64,000 bases of DNA from JAFMDF01 sp965277445 (GCA_965277445.1 CBDICY010000032.1:2480001-2544000), one strand, 5' to 3'. Numbered from the stretch's first letter, positions 52,783-61,978 are shown. Notes: a model not told the origin generated them from the sequence alone. A program made the numbers and translations.

Positions 52783-52806
52783 GTGAACTTCAGTTCACCG
52801 TATTTT
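52783..52806 (+). terminator. possible terminator of the mannanase gene
   Basis: Stem gtgaact/agttcac at 52783-52798 with two-base loop, then cgtatttttt. Ten bases after the stop codon. Confidence 0.5.
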
Positions 52807-52933
52807 TTACTAAAGCATAATAACTCATGACTTAAAACAGCGCCCTTCGGCGTCATAAAAACTTTGTATAACCCTTAATTAGTAACGGATTATAAATAAA
52901 GTGTACAACTATAGCAAACTTATTTAGGAAAAA

Positions 52934-52986
52934 CATCCGTGGAAGTTATCCGTGGGAATCGAATATGATTTAATTTTCCACGGATG
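52934..52986. repeat. ATCCGTGG word hairpin
   Basis: catccgtggaa (52934-52944) and tatccgtgggaat (52947-52959) on the left, ttccacggatg (52976-52986) on the right: two words facing one inverted copy. Confidence 0.65.
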
Positions 52987-53382
52987 ATAATTTGTACATT
53001 TTATTTTTACATCATTACTTACTAATATGCTTCATTGCCTTTTTAAGATAACTTTAACCAATCTCATATACGAATTCACCTTTCCATATCATTTAATATA
53101 TAACTGCATCTATAACTCAATAGCGTCAAGCTATAACTTATCTATTCTATTCATAGAAGACTTTATTTAGACCTAAAATCATTTAACTAATCTGAAATTC
53201 CAAGCCGTTGTTTGGAATCTGGTCAATGCTGTATTCAGTTAATCATTTATAGCACATTGACTCGATTATTAACTGCTTTCGTTAAGAAAAAGCTGTCAAA
53301 AAACTTTGCGCCTTCGCGTTTTTGCGTGCGTAAAATTGACTACTACATACACTTTAACGAATTAGCCTATAAAGTTTTAACC

Positions 53383-56300
53383 ATGAAAAAGAAAAAAATC
53401 CTACTCTTATTAATGCTAGTTAGTGTGTCACTCACGGCTATCCAAGCACAGTATTTTGGCAGGAACAAAGCCAAATACAAGAAATTTAATTTTGAGGTTT
53501 ACGAATCGCCTAATTTTGAGATTTACCATTATTTAGACAATCACGAATGTTTGGATGCTTTGACCCAACAAAGCGAACAATGGTATCACATGCACCAAGA
53601 AGTATTGCGTGATACCTTTGCGACAAAAAATCCAATTATTTTTTATAATAATCACGGTGATTTCCAGCAAACCAATGCTATTTCTAGTTCAGTTAGCGTG
53701 GGAACAGGCGGAGTCACAGAAGGTTATAAACGCCGAGTGATTATGCCGATTGCCATGTCGAATCAACAAACTAATCATGTATTAGGGCATGAAATGGTGC
53801 ATGCTTTTCAGTATCATTTGATGTCGGAAGGAGATTCGACTAGTCTTAAAAATTTAGCGAATATTCCACTTTGGATGGTCGAAGGATTAGCTGAGTATAT
53901 GTCGATTGGGCGAGTAGATGCCCATACGGCTATGTGGATGCGAGATGCGGTCTTGAATGAAGATGTACCAAGTATCAAAGATTTAAGTAATGGCAAATAC
54001 TTCCCGTATCGGTATGGACAAGCTTTTTGGGCGTTTATCACAGGCGTATATGGAGACGATATTATTGAGCCTTATTTTAAAGGAGTGGGCAAATATGGCT
54101 TGGAAGCAGCGACCAAACGTGTTTTGGGATTACCTACAAAAGAGCTATCCAAGAAATGGCAAGAAAATTTAAAAAACTATTATGCCAACCATTTAAAATC
54201 AGAAAAAGAAAACCTAGTAGGCAAAAAATTATTATCAGGAGAAAATTCTGGTAAAATGAATATTGCACCAGCTTTGAGTCCAAATGGTAAATACGTCATG
54301 TTTTTATCAGAGAAAAATTTATTTTCAATTGACTTATTTTTAGCAGATGCCAAGACAGGAAAAACCATTCGACAAGTAGCCAGTACGACTAGAGATGGAC
54401 ATTTAGATGCTTTTAACTTCATCGAATCGGCAGGAGCTTGGTCGCCAAATAGCAAGCAATTTGCCTTTGTTGCTTTCAAAAAAGGACAAAATGTTTTAGT
54501 GATTAAGGATATTGAAAAAGGAAAAACCGTACAAGAAATTGCCATTCCAAACGTGCCTGCTTTTAGTAATCCAAGTTGGTCACCAGATGGAAAAGAAATT
54601 GTAGTAGCAGGATTGGTACAAGGGCAAGTAGATTTATATAGTTATCACTTAAGAAAAAAGACGGTCAATCAATTGACCAATGATAAATATTCCGAAGCAC
54701 AACCAAATTGGTCGGCTGATGGGAAAAAAATCGTTTTTGCGACTGATAAGGTTAGTTTTAGAAGAGGACGAACACATGGCGCTTGGACGTTTAATTTAGC
54801 TATTTTAGATGTGGAGACTAAAAAAGCAGGGCAATTAAATTTATTCCCACAAGCGAATAATTTAAATCCTGTTTTTGATAAAGCAGACAATGTATTGTTC
54901 TTGTCTAATCGAGATGGTTTTAGAAATTTATATAAGTATGAGACTGCAACGGGCAAGGTTTTACAAATGACCGATTTAATGACGGGTATAAGTGGGATTA
55001 CAGAATTTGCTCCTGCTATTTCGACTTCGGCTAAAAGAGATAAAATTTTATATACGCATTTTTTCAAAGGGCAGTATACCATCTACGGAGCAAGAACTGA
55101 AGCCTTTTTAAATAAAGAGATAACAAACAATCAAACAGATTTGGCAGCTTCTATTTTACCACCTTTGAATAAAGAAGTGACCTCTATAGTCGATGCTAAT
55201 TTACATAGTTTAGACCAACGACCAGTAGCGGAGACGACCTCTTTTAATAGTAAGGAATACACCCCTAAATTTCAGCTGGATTATATTGGAGGAAGCGCAG
55301 GATTAGGAGCACAAACGGGGCAATTATTTGGGCCAGCAGTTGGCGCACAAGGCGGTGTAGATTTTCTATTTAGCGATATTTTAGGCAATCACCAGTTATA
55401 CACAGGGGCAAGATTAAATGGAGAAATTTATGATTTTGGTGGTACAGTCGCCTATTTGAATAAAAAAGGTCGATTTTATTGGGGCGGTAGTTTATCCCAT
55501 ACACCTTATCGTTTTGGAGGCATTGGTTATAACGGTACAGAAACTTTGCAGATTGGCGAAAACCAGACTTTTGAAGCACAGGAATATTTGGTACAAACGC
55601 AGCGATTATTTGAAGATAAAGCCAGCGTTTTTCTGCAATTGCCTTTTTCGACCACTAAGCGATTTGAAATTGGTTCGGCTTTGACACATTACGGATTTAG
55701 AACCGACCAATACAGTTTATATACAGATGATTTTGGTAATCCAATTACCCAATCTGACCGAGAAAAATTGCCGACTCGACCGGGTATTAATTTCTTTAAT
55801 ATCAATGCGGCTTTGGTGGGAGATAATTCTTATTCAGGGTTAACTGCACCGTTGCAAGGGTATCGTTATCGAATCGGGGTAGACCAAAATTTTGGGGATT
55901 TAAATTTTACAGGTGTAACCATTGATGCAAGAATTTATAAGCATATTAAACCAATTAGTCTAGCTTTCAGAGCCTTACATTATGGACGGTATGGAGAAAA
56001 CACGAATACTTTGGGAGCGATTAATAATGTGGCTTATCCTTGGTATGTTCGGGGATATGGATATGGGCAAAATGCAGTAACGGATGCGAATAATTTATCT
56101 TCCAGAAATTTTGTCGGTGATAAAATGTTTGTCACCAACTTTGAGATTAGAATTCCTTTTACAGGACCAGAACAGTTGGCATTATTTAAATCAAAATTTC
56201 TCTTAACTGATTTAAATTTCTTTTTCGATGCAGGAATGGCATGGGATTCTTTTGATCAATTTGGGAATAACAGCGAAGGCGTTTCAACCTTTAGCGTCAA

Positions 56301-56433
56301 GCCTGTGATGAGTGCAGGGGCATCCGTAAGAGTCAACTTATTTGGTGCTTTGATTTTAGAACCCTATTGGGCAGTTCCGATACAAAAAGAAACACAGGTC
56401 GTGTTTGGATTGAATATAGTGCCTGGGTGGTAA
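53383..56433 (+). CDS. exported peptidase MA-like / TolB-propeller / outer-membrane barrel fusion
   Basis: 1016 residues from the ATG at 53383, where the signal peptide MKKKKILLLLMLVSVSLTAIQA begins; the frame extends upstream but without homology-like content. Domain 1 (about 30-300): gluzincin-type metalloprotease with HEMVH (136-140) and the third-ligand region WMVEGLAEYM (E167). Domain 2 (about 330-640): PD40/TolB beta-propeller with repeats such as IAPALSPNGKYVMFLSE, GAWSPNSKQFAFVAFK, NPSWSPDGKEIVVAG, QPNWSADGKKIVFATD. Domain 3 (about 690-1016): membrane beta-barrel like the BamA/surface-antigen domain (DYIGGSAGLGAQTGQ..., FRALHYGRYGEN, GAxVRVNLFGALILEPYWAVPIQK) ending in NIVPGW. Found as a fused architecture in Bacteroidota; function unknown. 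Confidence 0.87.
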   Translation: MKKKKILLLLMLVSVSLTAIQAQYFGRNKAKYKKFNFEVYESPNFEIYHYLDNHECLDALTQQSEQWYHMHQEVLRDTFATKNPIIFYNNHGDFQQTNAISSSVSVGTGGVTEGYKRRVIMPIAMSNQQTNHVLGHEMVHAFQYHLMSEGDSTSLKNLANIPLWMVEGLAEYMSIGRVDAHTAMWMRDAVLNEDVPSIKDLSNGKYFPYRYGQAFWAFITGVYGDDIIEPYFKGVGKYGLEAATKRVLGLPTKELSKKWQENLKNYYANHLKSEKENLVGKKLLSGENSGKMNIAPALSPNGKYVMFLSEKNLFSIDLFLADAKTGKTIRQVASTTRDGHLDAFNFIESAGAWSPNSKQFAFVAFKKGQNVLVIKDIEKGKTVQEIAIPNVPAFSNPSWSPDGKEIVVAGLVQGQVDLYSYHLRKKTVNQLTNDKYSEAQPNWSADGKKIVFATDKVSFRRGRTHGAWTFNLAILDVETKKAGQLNLFPQANNLNPVFDKADNVLFLSNRDGFRNLYKYETATGKVLQMTDLMTGISGITEFAPAISTSAKRDKILYTHFFKGQYTIYGARTEAFLNKEITNNQTDLAASILPPLNKEVTSIVDANLHSLDQRPVAETTSFNSKEYTPKFQLDYIGGSAGLGAQTGQLFGPAVGAQGGVDFLFSDILGNHQLYTGARLNGEIYDFGGTVAYLNKKGRFYWGGSLSHTPYRFGGIGYNGTETLQIGENQTFEAQEYLVQTQRLFEDKASVFLQLPFSTTKRFEIGSALTHYGFRTDQYSLYTDDFGNPITQSDREKLPTRPGINFFNINAALVGDNSYSGLTAPLQGYRYRIGVDQNFGDLNFTGVTIDARIYKHIKPISLAFRALHYGRYGENTNTLGAINNVAYPWYVRGYGYGQNAVTDANNLSSRNFVGDKMFVTNFEIRIPFTGPEQLALFKSKFLLTDLNFFFDAGMAWDSFDQFGNNSEGVSTFSVKPVMSAGASVRVNLFGALILEPYWAVPIQKETQVVFGLNIVPGW

Positions 56434-56490
56434 GCAATAAAATTTAAACACGTTATAGCGGTTGGGAGTCTTTGGATTTTCAGCCGTTTT

Positions 56491-56914
56491 TTAATTCAAC
56501 CGCCAAAAATAGGGCATAAACAATATCAAAATAGTAAATAACTCCAAACGCCCTAACAGCATCAAAAAAGCCAAAAAATATTTCCCTCTAGCAGGAATAG
56601 CCGAAAAATTATCCGTTGGCCCTATATCTCCAATGCCTGGCCCGACATTGCCCAAAGCAGTTGCTACTGAGCTAATAGCGGTTAAAAAAGGTTCTTGAAA
56701 ATCGCAAAAAAAGTTTTGCTTTAGCTACTTCTGCTCGTTGTAATACCGAAATAGATGTTGCATCTCCCTGTATCGTTATCAAATCCAAATGCGTAGCAGC
56801 ATACTCCAATATTTCTTCATTGGTATCCACTAAAATGATGTCATTATTTTCTTTCGACAGTAAATCTGCTAAATGAAAACCAACAGCTCCAGCTCCAGCA
56901 ATAACAATTTTCAT
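56491..56914 (-). pseudogene. trkA'-'trkH deletion fusion (potassium uptake genes)
   Basis: The 5' part (56914 down to about 56705) encodes the N-terminus of the potassium-channel regulator TrkA: MKIVIAGAGAVGFHLADLLS (GxGxxG), DIILVDTNEEIL, TIQGDATSISVLQRAEVAKAKLF, then it stops being TrkA after about 69 residues. In another frame, about 56705 down to the stop at 56491-56493, it encodes the C-terminus of TrkH: DFQEPFLTAISSVATALGNV, GPGIGDIGPTDNFSAIPARG, KYFLAFLMLLGRLELFTILI, LFMPYFWRLN. A deletion has removed the rest of trkA and the start of trkH, leaving an out-of-frame join. Neither product can work. Confidence 0.88.
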
Positions 56915-56957
56915 GAGTTATTCAATGAATGAAAAAATGCGCAAAAGTATGATAAAA

Positions 56958-57563
56958 CTAGGAAGTTTGGCGAATCAAAAAATCAGGATTTCTATAAGCC
57001 TGCGTTTTATAATACTTAGGTCGGCTATCTAACCGAATATGTAACCAAATGACTCCATTTCCTGCGGTGTTTAGCCAGATTTCTTTTTGCTTATTGACTC
57101 TTTCTAACATCAATTCTCCAATTCTTTGAAACAATAATTGTTGCTGTGCTGGTTTATTGGCTCGAATAAATTTACCTAAATGTTTATTATCTGCTATATC
57201 TCCTAAAGGCGAAGGAACAATTAACCGAGCATTTTTACCCAAATTGTCAAAATCTACAACTAATTCCTCTGTATGAAAAAAATCAGCAAAAGCGGTTGTA
57301 TTTAATCTTCGCTTCTCTAAACTATTACTAATCAATAAAACAAACTCATAAGGTCGAGCGGATAAGGAAGTGCGCAAACCAGGATGTTCCCAATAAAAAG
57401 AAGGAAAAGGAGATGTGGCTAATAGTTCAATATAGAAAGTTCTAAATTCGATTGAATTCGACCACAGGAGAAAGACTTCTTGAAAAGTTAATGCTTGGTC
57501 ATTTTGTAAAACCCGAAAACGAATCGTTGTACTCGTTTCCGTAATAATTTTTTTTGTCCACAT
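56958..57563 (-). CDS. DUF6940 family protein
   Basis: 201 residues, cytoplasmic. Runs MWTKKIITETSTTIRFRVLQNDQALTFQEVFLLWSNSIEFRTFYIELLATSPFPSFYWEHPGLRT, then PYEFVLLISNSLEKRRLNTTAFADFF, LVVDFDNLGKNARLIVPSPLGD, and finally WLNTAGNGVIWLHIRLDSRPKYYKTQAYRNP. The ordered blocks EFRTFF, SPFxxFxWE, FEFVLxxS, LxVP and WLSTxGxGVxWLHxRLDxRPKYY match my memory of DUF6940. No known function; it sits beside the trkA remnant. Confidence 0.78.
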   Translation of the reverse strand: MWTKKIITETSTTIRFRVLQNDQALTFQEVFLLWSNSIEFRTFYIELLATSPFPSFYWEHPGLRTSLSARPYEFVLLISNSLEKRRLNTTAFADFFHTEELVVDFDNLGKNARLIVPSPLGDIADNKHLGKFIRANKPAQQQLLFQRIGELMLERVNKQKEIWLNTAGNGVIWLHIRLDSRPKYYKTQAYRNPDFLIRQTS

Positions 57564-57735
57564 TTATATAATCACTTAAATTTGTATAACCGAGTAGCAG
57601 GTATTTTTCGATTTACGGCTAAAATTCTACGCATAAATATTCGAGGTTGTACAAAAGCAAAAGCTATAGAAGAAAATTATGTCAAAAAACACGAAAAAAA
57701 ATAGGGAAAACGACCAAGAGGTAATCCTGAATAAA

Positions 57736-58728
57736 TTAATTTCCTACTGGGCGCATTCCTAAAACATTCTCCGCATAACTATAAGTTCCCTTTCTAACAG
57801 CATCAATATCTTCCGATTGCCGCAAAGAACAAAGCACATGATTATTCACATTAGCAAAAGGCACTAATTGCTTTTGAGTAGCAGGTGTTGCCGTTTGTTG
57901 ATCCATTTCTAGCATGGCTGCTACCGAAACTACAGGATCTTGAATTTCCTCATTTTTATAAAAATAGCCTACAAAATAAGGCGAGTTAATTTTACCAAAA
58001 GTTTCGGAAGTCATGGTTTGTTCTAATAAAGCCTCTAATGCAATGATCCCTTTAGAATGATATTGAGTAGTGGCAAAATTTTTCATTTCGGGTTTATGGT
58101 AAGCGCCAGATTTTACATAGTCACCAACCAAAGCACCTGTTAAGTATTCGCCCCAAGGCATCGTTGTTAATTGGGCGGCTGTACTAGCAATCGAGATATT
58201 AGGCGAGTACATAATTTGTGCATGCACCATTTCTGGGTTATGCGCTGTCAAATACAAGGAATGAGTACCTCCCGTTGAACAAGACATCACAATCACTTTT
58301 TCTCCTAATTGTTGCCCAATCGCAATGGCTTCTTTAGCAGAATCCATATAATTCTTGGGCGTCAAATTTTTGAAGGTATTTTTATCATCAATTCCATGAT
58401 CTTGTTGTCGAGCAAGGTATAAATTAGCGCCATACCGTTTAGCAAATTGCGTATGAATTGCATCTCCTTCCCAAATACTTGCAGAGAAACCGTGTAAATA
58501 CACAACGGCATATGCTGTTTTCCTAATGGAATCTGCCCAAACGATTCTTGATTCGTTATCAGGTTTTAGATTGACCACTTTGACTTCTTTCTCTTTAATA
58601 TATTGGTCCAATTGCTCTATTGGAATATTAATCGGCTCAATTTTTCCATCAACGGTTTCAAACTCAGCTTTCGGACCAAAGAAAAGGGTGCCTGCAAGAA
58701 GTGCGGACAAAATGTATCTTTTTTTCAT
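57736..58728 (-). CDS. exported alpha/beta hydrolase
   Basis: 330 residues. Signal-like start MKKRYILSALLAGTLFFGPKAEF. AYAVVYLHGFSASIWEGDAIHTQFAKRYG is the HG oxyanion region, KVIVMSCSTGGTHSLYL holds the nucleophile serine in a C-S-T-G-G elbow, and NHVLCSLRQSED near the end supplies the likely histidine. The aspartate/glutamate is not obvious. Substrate unknown. The next gene downstream (DUF3089) is a second serine-hydrolase-like exported protein; a word hairpin separates them. Confidence 0.82.
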   Translation of the reverse strand: MKKRYILSALLAGTLFFGPKAEFETVDGKIEPINIPIEQLDQYIKEKEVKVVNLKPDNESRIVWADSIRKTAYAVVYLHGFSASIWEGDAIHTQFAKRYGANLYLARQQDHGIDDKNTFKNLTPKNYMDSAKEAIAIGQQLGEKVIVMSCSTGGTHSLYLTAHNPEMVHAQIMYSPNISIASTAAQLTTMPWGEYLTGALVGDYVKSGAYHKPEMKNFATTQYHSKGIIALEALLEQTMTSETFGKINSPYFVGYFYKNEEIQDPVVSVAAMLEMDQQTATPATQKQLVPFANVNNHVLCSLRQSEDIDAVRKGTYSYAENVLGMRPVGN

Positions 58729-58739
58729 GATTTTATTTT

Positions 58740-58820
58740 TAGGTATCAGGTGGTAGGTACTAGGTATCAGGCTAAATGTGTGCCTAATCTAACACCTGAC
58801 ACCTAGTACCTGCTACCTAT
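58740..58820. repeat. word-hairpin array (AGGTACTAGGTATCAGG type)
   Basis: aggtatcaggtggtaggtac and taggtatcaggc on the left (58741-58772), 18-base spacer, then inverted taacacctgacacctagtacctgctacc on the right (58790-58817), about 20 of 23 bases pairing. It fills the gap between the two hydrolase genes. Same word family as 8993-9070. Confidence 0.78.
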
Positions 58821-59845
58821 TATTGCTTCGCCAAAAATGCAGCCGCTCGTTCCTGCGCATTCTCTCGCACATTCATATAATAAAAATTAAAATCAGCGAT
58901 ATGGTAATTAGGATCTTTTAATAAAAAGCTACCAAAAAACTTAGGTTTGCCTGTCCATAAAATCCCATCTTTTGGGACTACTTGGGCGCTGCATAATTCA
59001 GGATAAACTTTCTTTAATTTTCTTAGCACAGATCCTTTATTTGCTGCTTTAGCCACGGTGTTATCATCCGTTGTCCAAGTCAATGGATTAGTAACCGCTA
59101 TTTTATCAGAAGTAAAACTTTTGGGAGTGAAACCACTTCTAAAAGTTCGCCAAGAAGTAAAGCAACCTGTTTCTGATGGAGACTGACAAACAGGAATATG
59201 ATCAAATTCGTCTTTTAATACTGGAATACCGACCAAGTACCCTGCGACAAATTGCTTTTGTAAATCCGTTCCATCAAAAAATTCTTTCACCAATCTTCGA
59301 CTATGGGTAGTCCCTTGACTGTGAGAAGCGATGATGATTGGTCTGCCATTATTATAATGATCTAAATAATATTGAAAAGCATTTTTTAAATCTTCATAAG
59401 CTACATCAAAAATTTCCTTTGCCTTCACTTTATCTTGAATATAATAAGTATTGATATGCGCTTGCCGATAACGTGGCGCATAGACCTTTCCAACCCCGTT
59501 AAAGATACTTGCTTGAAATTTAATGGTGCTTTCATCGACTCTTTTATTTAAAGCAGGATCGTTAACTGGCCCATTCCATTGGTCGTCGCCTTCTTGTCCC
59601 GTATAAATGGTTGGGTGCATAAAAAAGACATCGACTTTGGCGTTTGCTTGTTCGTCTTTTACACCTTTTGGCGTATTATCTGCCGCATCTTTTTTGGTCG
59701 GTAAGGCTGCCCAATAAGCGGACTTGGCATAATCTGGTGCTTTTGCCACTTTATCTGCGCTGAAATCTCCTTTGGGAGTAATGTAAACAGATTTGCAGTT
59801 GGTGAAAAGGATAGTCACAAAAATTAGACAGTATAAATATTTCAT
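58820..59845 (-). CDS. DUF3089 family lipoprotein (serine-hydrolase-like)
   Basis: 341 residues. Lipobox VTILFTNC (Cys then KSVYITPKG) predicts a lipoprotein. The DUF3089 pattern is clear: ADVFFMHPTIYTG-like VDVFFMHPTIYTGQEGDDQW, ASIFNGVGKVYAPRYRQAHI, VAYEDLKNAFQYYLDHYNNGRPIIIASHSQGTTHSRRLV (nucleophile S in SHSQG) and FVAGYLVGIPV. CFTSWRTFRSGF follows, and YHIADFNFYYMNVRENAQER carries the C-terminal histidine-containing block. Probably an esterase/lipase; substrate unknown. Confidence 0.88.
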   Translation of the reverse strand: MKYLYCLIFVTILFTNCKSVYITPKGDFSADKVAKAPDYAKSAYWAALPTKKDAADNTPKGVKDEQANAKVDVFFMHPTIYTGQEGDDQWNGPVNDPALNKRVDESTIKFQASIFNGVGKVYAPRYRQAHINTYYIQDKVKAKEIFDVAYEDLKNAFQYYLDHYNNGRPIIIASHSQGTTHSRRLVKEFFDGTDLQKQFVAGYLVGIPVLKDEFDHIPVCQSPSETGCFTSWRTFRSGFTPKSFTSDKIAVTNPLTWTTDDNTVAKAANKGSVLRKLKKVYPELCSAQVVPKDGILWTGKPKFFGSFLLKDPNYHIADFNFYYMNVRENAQERAAAFLAKQ

Positions 59846-59977
59846 TACTAGAATTTGATTAAAGTGTGATTGGTCTCTATGAATAAGTAATTGCGTAACG
59901 TATTGAATTGTTTTACTGATGCTTCATTTATTCTGAAATAAGGAAAATGTAGGCTTAATGATGACGTACATACAAAA

Positions 59978-60010
59978 AATAAAGCGACTATAGCACATAG
60001 TCGCTTTATT
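59978..60010 (-). terminator. intrinsic terminator of the class III aminotransferase
   Basis: aataaagcgactat (59978-59991), loop agcac, atagtcgctttatt (59997-60010): a perfect 14-base stem; on the minus strand TTTTTTG follows. Confidence 0.85.
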
Positions 60011-60040
60011 AAGTCCGTTAAAAAACTATGCTAAAGGATG

Positions 60041-61360
60041 TTATGCCACTCCCTGCACCACCTTAAAAGCCTTATCCAAAACATCCAAAGCCATTGCAAT
60101 CTCTTCCTCATTAACCGTCATTGGAGGAGAAATTCTAACCACATTACCATAAAGCCCACCTTTACCAATAATCAACCCTAATTTTCTAGTTTCTTCGAAT
60201 AAATGCTTGGTAGCTTCTGGTGCAGGTGCTTTAGTCGTTCGGTTGTTGACTAATTCTAGACCTTGCATTAAACCTCGACCTCTTACGTCTCCGATAATAC
60301 TATATTTCTCTTGCATTTTTTCTAACCCTGTTCGCAGCATTTTTCCTAATTCACCGACTCTAACTGGATCGGCATCTTTTTCTAAAACATTCATCGTTGC
60401 CAAAGAAGCGGCACAAGCAACAGGGTTTCCACCAAAAGTACTAAGCGTCAATTGGGCATCCATCATGCTTTGTGCAATTTCAGGCGTGGTCATCGTATTG
60501 CCTAGAGGAAAGCCGTTGGCAATGCCTTTTGCCATCGTCATAATATCTGGTTCGGCTTCTGAATGCTCGATGCCAAACCATTTGTCTCCCGTTCTACCAA
60601 AAGCAGTTTGTACTTCATCTGCAATAAATAAACCACCATAATGCTTGGCAATATCGCTGGCAATTTTTAAATATTCTGCTGGCGGGGTAATGAATCCACC
60701 TACTCCTTGAATTGGTTCTGCTATAAAGGCAGCAATCTTTCCATTCGTTGTTGTCTTAATCACTTCTTCAATATCTTGTGCACAAGCAACACCACAACTT
60801 GGATAAGTCATCTTTAAAGGGCAACGATAGCAATATGGATTTAGTGCATGTTTGACCCCTGCGACCCCAGTACCACCAATTCGCCAAGTTCCAACCCCCG
60901 TTAAAGACATACCTAAAGCAGACCTACCGTGATAAGCATGTCGTAAGGCAATTACATCATGGTTACCCGTATGTGTTTGGGCCAAAACAATGGCTGTTTC
61001 ATTAGCCCCCGTGCCAGAAGTGGTAAAGAAAGAAACTTGTAATTTCCCTGGCGTCAACTCCGCCATTTTTTCTGCCAAATTCACATGTGCCTCATTTGGA
61101 TAAAGCGTAGAAGAGTGAATGATTTTTTCGGTTTGTTTTTGTACGGCGTTTGTTACCTCCTTTCTATTATGTCCAACACTTGTCGTTAATATACCACCAA
61201 AAAAATCTAGATATTTTTTTCCTTCGGTATCCCATAAGAAGACACCTTCACCGTGATCAAAAGGTAGTGGTTCTGTATAGTATAAAACGTGATTGGGAAA
61301 GAGGTATTTTTTTTGTTTATCTAGAATTGTTGCTTTTTTGTTTTGGACAGAGGTTGTCAT
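60041..61360 (-). CDS. class III aminotransferase (AGXT2 / beta-alanine or GABA type)
   Basis: PLP-dependent transfer of an amino group from an omega-amino acid or alanine to an oxo acid such as glyoxylate or 2-oxoglutarate. 439 residues. GEGVFLWDTEGKKYLDFFGGILTTSVGH is the N-terminal signature, FFTTSGTGANETAIVLA binds the phosphate, HAYHGRSALGMSLTG stacks on the ring, and AFIAEPIQGVGG and LFIADEVQTAFGRTG (D248) lead to the Schiff-base lysine K278 in MTMAKGIANGFPLG. A four-cysteine insertion (NPYCYRCPLKMTYPSCGVAC) is typical of the AGXT2-like subgroup. Substrate pair is inference. No operon partner visible. Confidence 0.9.
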   Translation of the reverse strand: MTTSVQNKKATILDKQKKYLFPNHVLYYTEPLPFDHGEGVFLWDTEGKKYLDFFGGILTTSVGHNRKEVTNAVQKQTEKIIHSSTLYPNEAHVNLAEKMAELTPGKLQVSFFTTSGTGANETAIVLAQTHTGNHDVIALRHAYHGRSALGMSLTGVGTWRIGGTGVAGVKHALNPYCYRCPLKMTYPSCGVACAQDIEEVIKTTTNGKIAAFIAEPIQGVGGFITPPAEYLKIASDIAKHYGGLFIADEVQTAFGRTGDKWFGIEHSEAEPDIMTMAKGIANGFPLGNTMTTPEIAQSMMDAQLTLSTFGGNPVACAASLATMNVLEKDADPVRVGELGKMLRTGLEKMQEKYSIIGDVRGRGLMQGLELVNNRTTKAPAPEATKHLFEETRKLGLIIGKGGLYGNVVRISPPMTVNEEEIAMALDVLDKAFKVVQGVA

Positions 61361-61787
61361 GATAGTTGTATTAAAGTGGTTATGTGAATTTTTATTAACA
61401 GGTGACGGGGCTAATAAGTGACTAAGATAATGACAAAATTGTTACATTTAAATTCATCACCTTATAAACGGATTAATTCATTTGTTCCTGTAAATATGGC
61501 TTTTTTATGAAAGAAAGACAAAATATATATCACATAGCTTTTAAAATAATATTATTTTTTAAAAAACACCAGTAATATATTGACACAAGGATCAAGAGCC
61601 CCTAAATTTGCGGTCGAAAATTTTGCGTTTCAATTAAGTAACTGCTTAATCGAGGAAAGGAAATTACTTCTATCCTCTCTTTTCGCCGAAGTTACTTCTT
61701 GGACTGGCTTTTTATAGCTAATCTTATCAAAGATAACTTTGAGTGTATTTTTAATCATTTTTATCAATCCACTAAAACTGTTTTATT
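61361..61787. other. intergenic, no feature seen
   Basis: 427 AT-rich bases between the divergent aminotransferase and the THX gene. Must hold both promoters; no convincing box pair recognised. Confidence 0.4.
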
Positions 61788-61907
61788 ATGGGTAGAGGAG
61801 ACAAAAAATCCAAGAAAGGTAAATTATGGAGAGGGTCTAATGGCAAAGCTAGACCAACGACAAAGAATGTCGCTAAAATGAAAAAAAGAGCTGCTGCAAC
61901 CAGCTAA
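61788..61907 (+). CDS. 30S ribosomal protein THX
   Basis: 39 residues, lysine/arginine-rich: MGRGDKKSKKGKLWRGSNGK then a basic tail ending KMKKRAAATS. The MGRGDxKxxKGKxxRGxxGxxR pattern is the bacterial THX signature; the protein sits at the top of the 30S head. An overlapping frame (61699-61881) is a shadow. Confidence 0.9.
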   Translation: MGRGDKKSKKGKLWRGSNGKARPTTKNVAKMKKRAAATS

Positions 61908-61918
61908 GGTACTTGGAA

Positions 61919-61978
61919 AAGAGGGTAGTGGATGGATCGCTTTTGAAAAGATCCACTTCTTCCGCTACGCTCTCTTCC
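61919..61978 (+). terminator. possible hairpin terminator after THX
   Basis: gagggtagtggatggatc faces gatccacttcttccgctacgctctc with short loop; imperfect (gtggatc/gatccac core) and without a long T-tract. Confidence 0.45.

Larger units (their letters stand above)
52774..53382. other. intergenic with two hairpins
   Basis: No gene in 609 bases. gtgaact-tc-agttcac (52783-52798) followed by a T-rich run is a likely terminator of the mannanase gene. A larger hairpin catccgtggaa (52934-52944) / ttccacggatg (52976-52986), with a second left-hand ttatccgtgggaa word, lies further on. The remainder is AT-rich with no recognisable promoter. Confidence 0.55.

Noticed and set aside
53212..53382. 57-residue N-terminal extension of the protease/propeller/barrel protein
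   Set aside because: A clean signal peptide begins at 53383; the extension looks like translated intergenic DNA.
61699..61881. 60-codon frame before the FAH gene
   Set aside because: Overlaps the THX gene in another frame and has no protein-like features.
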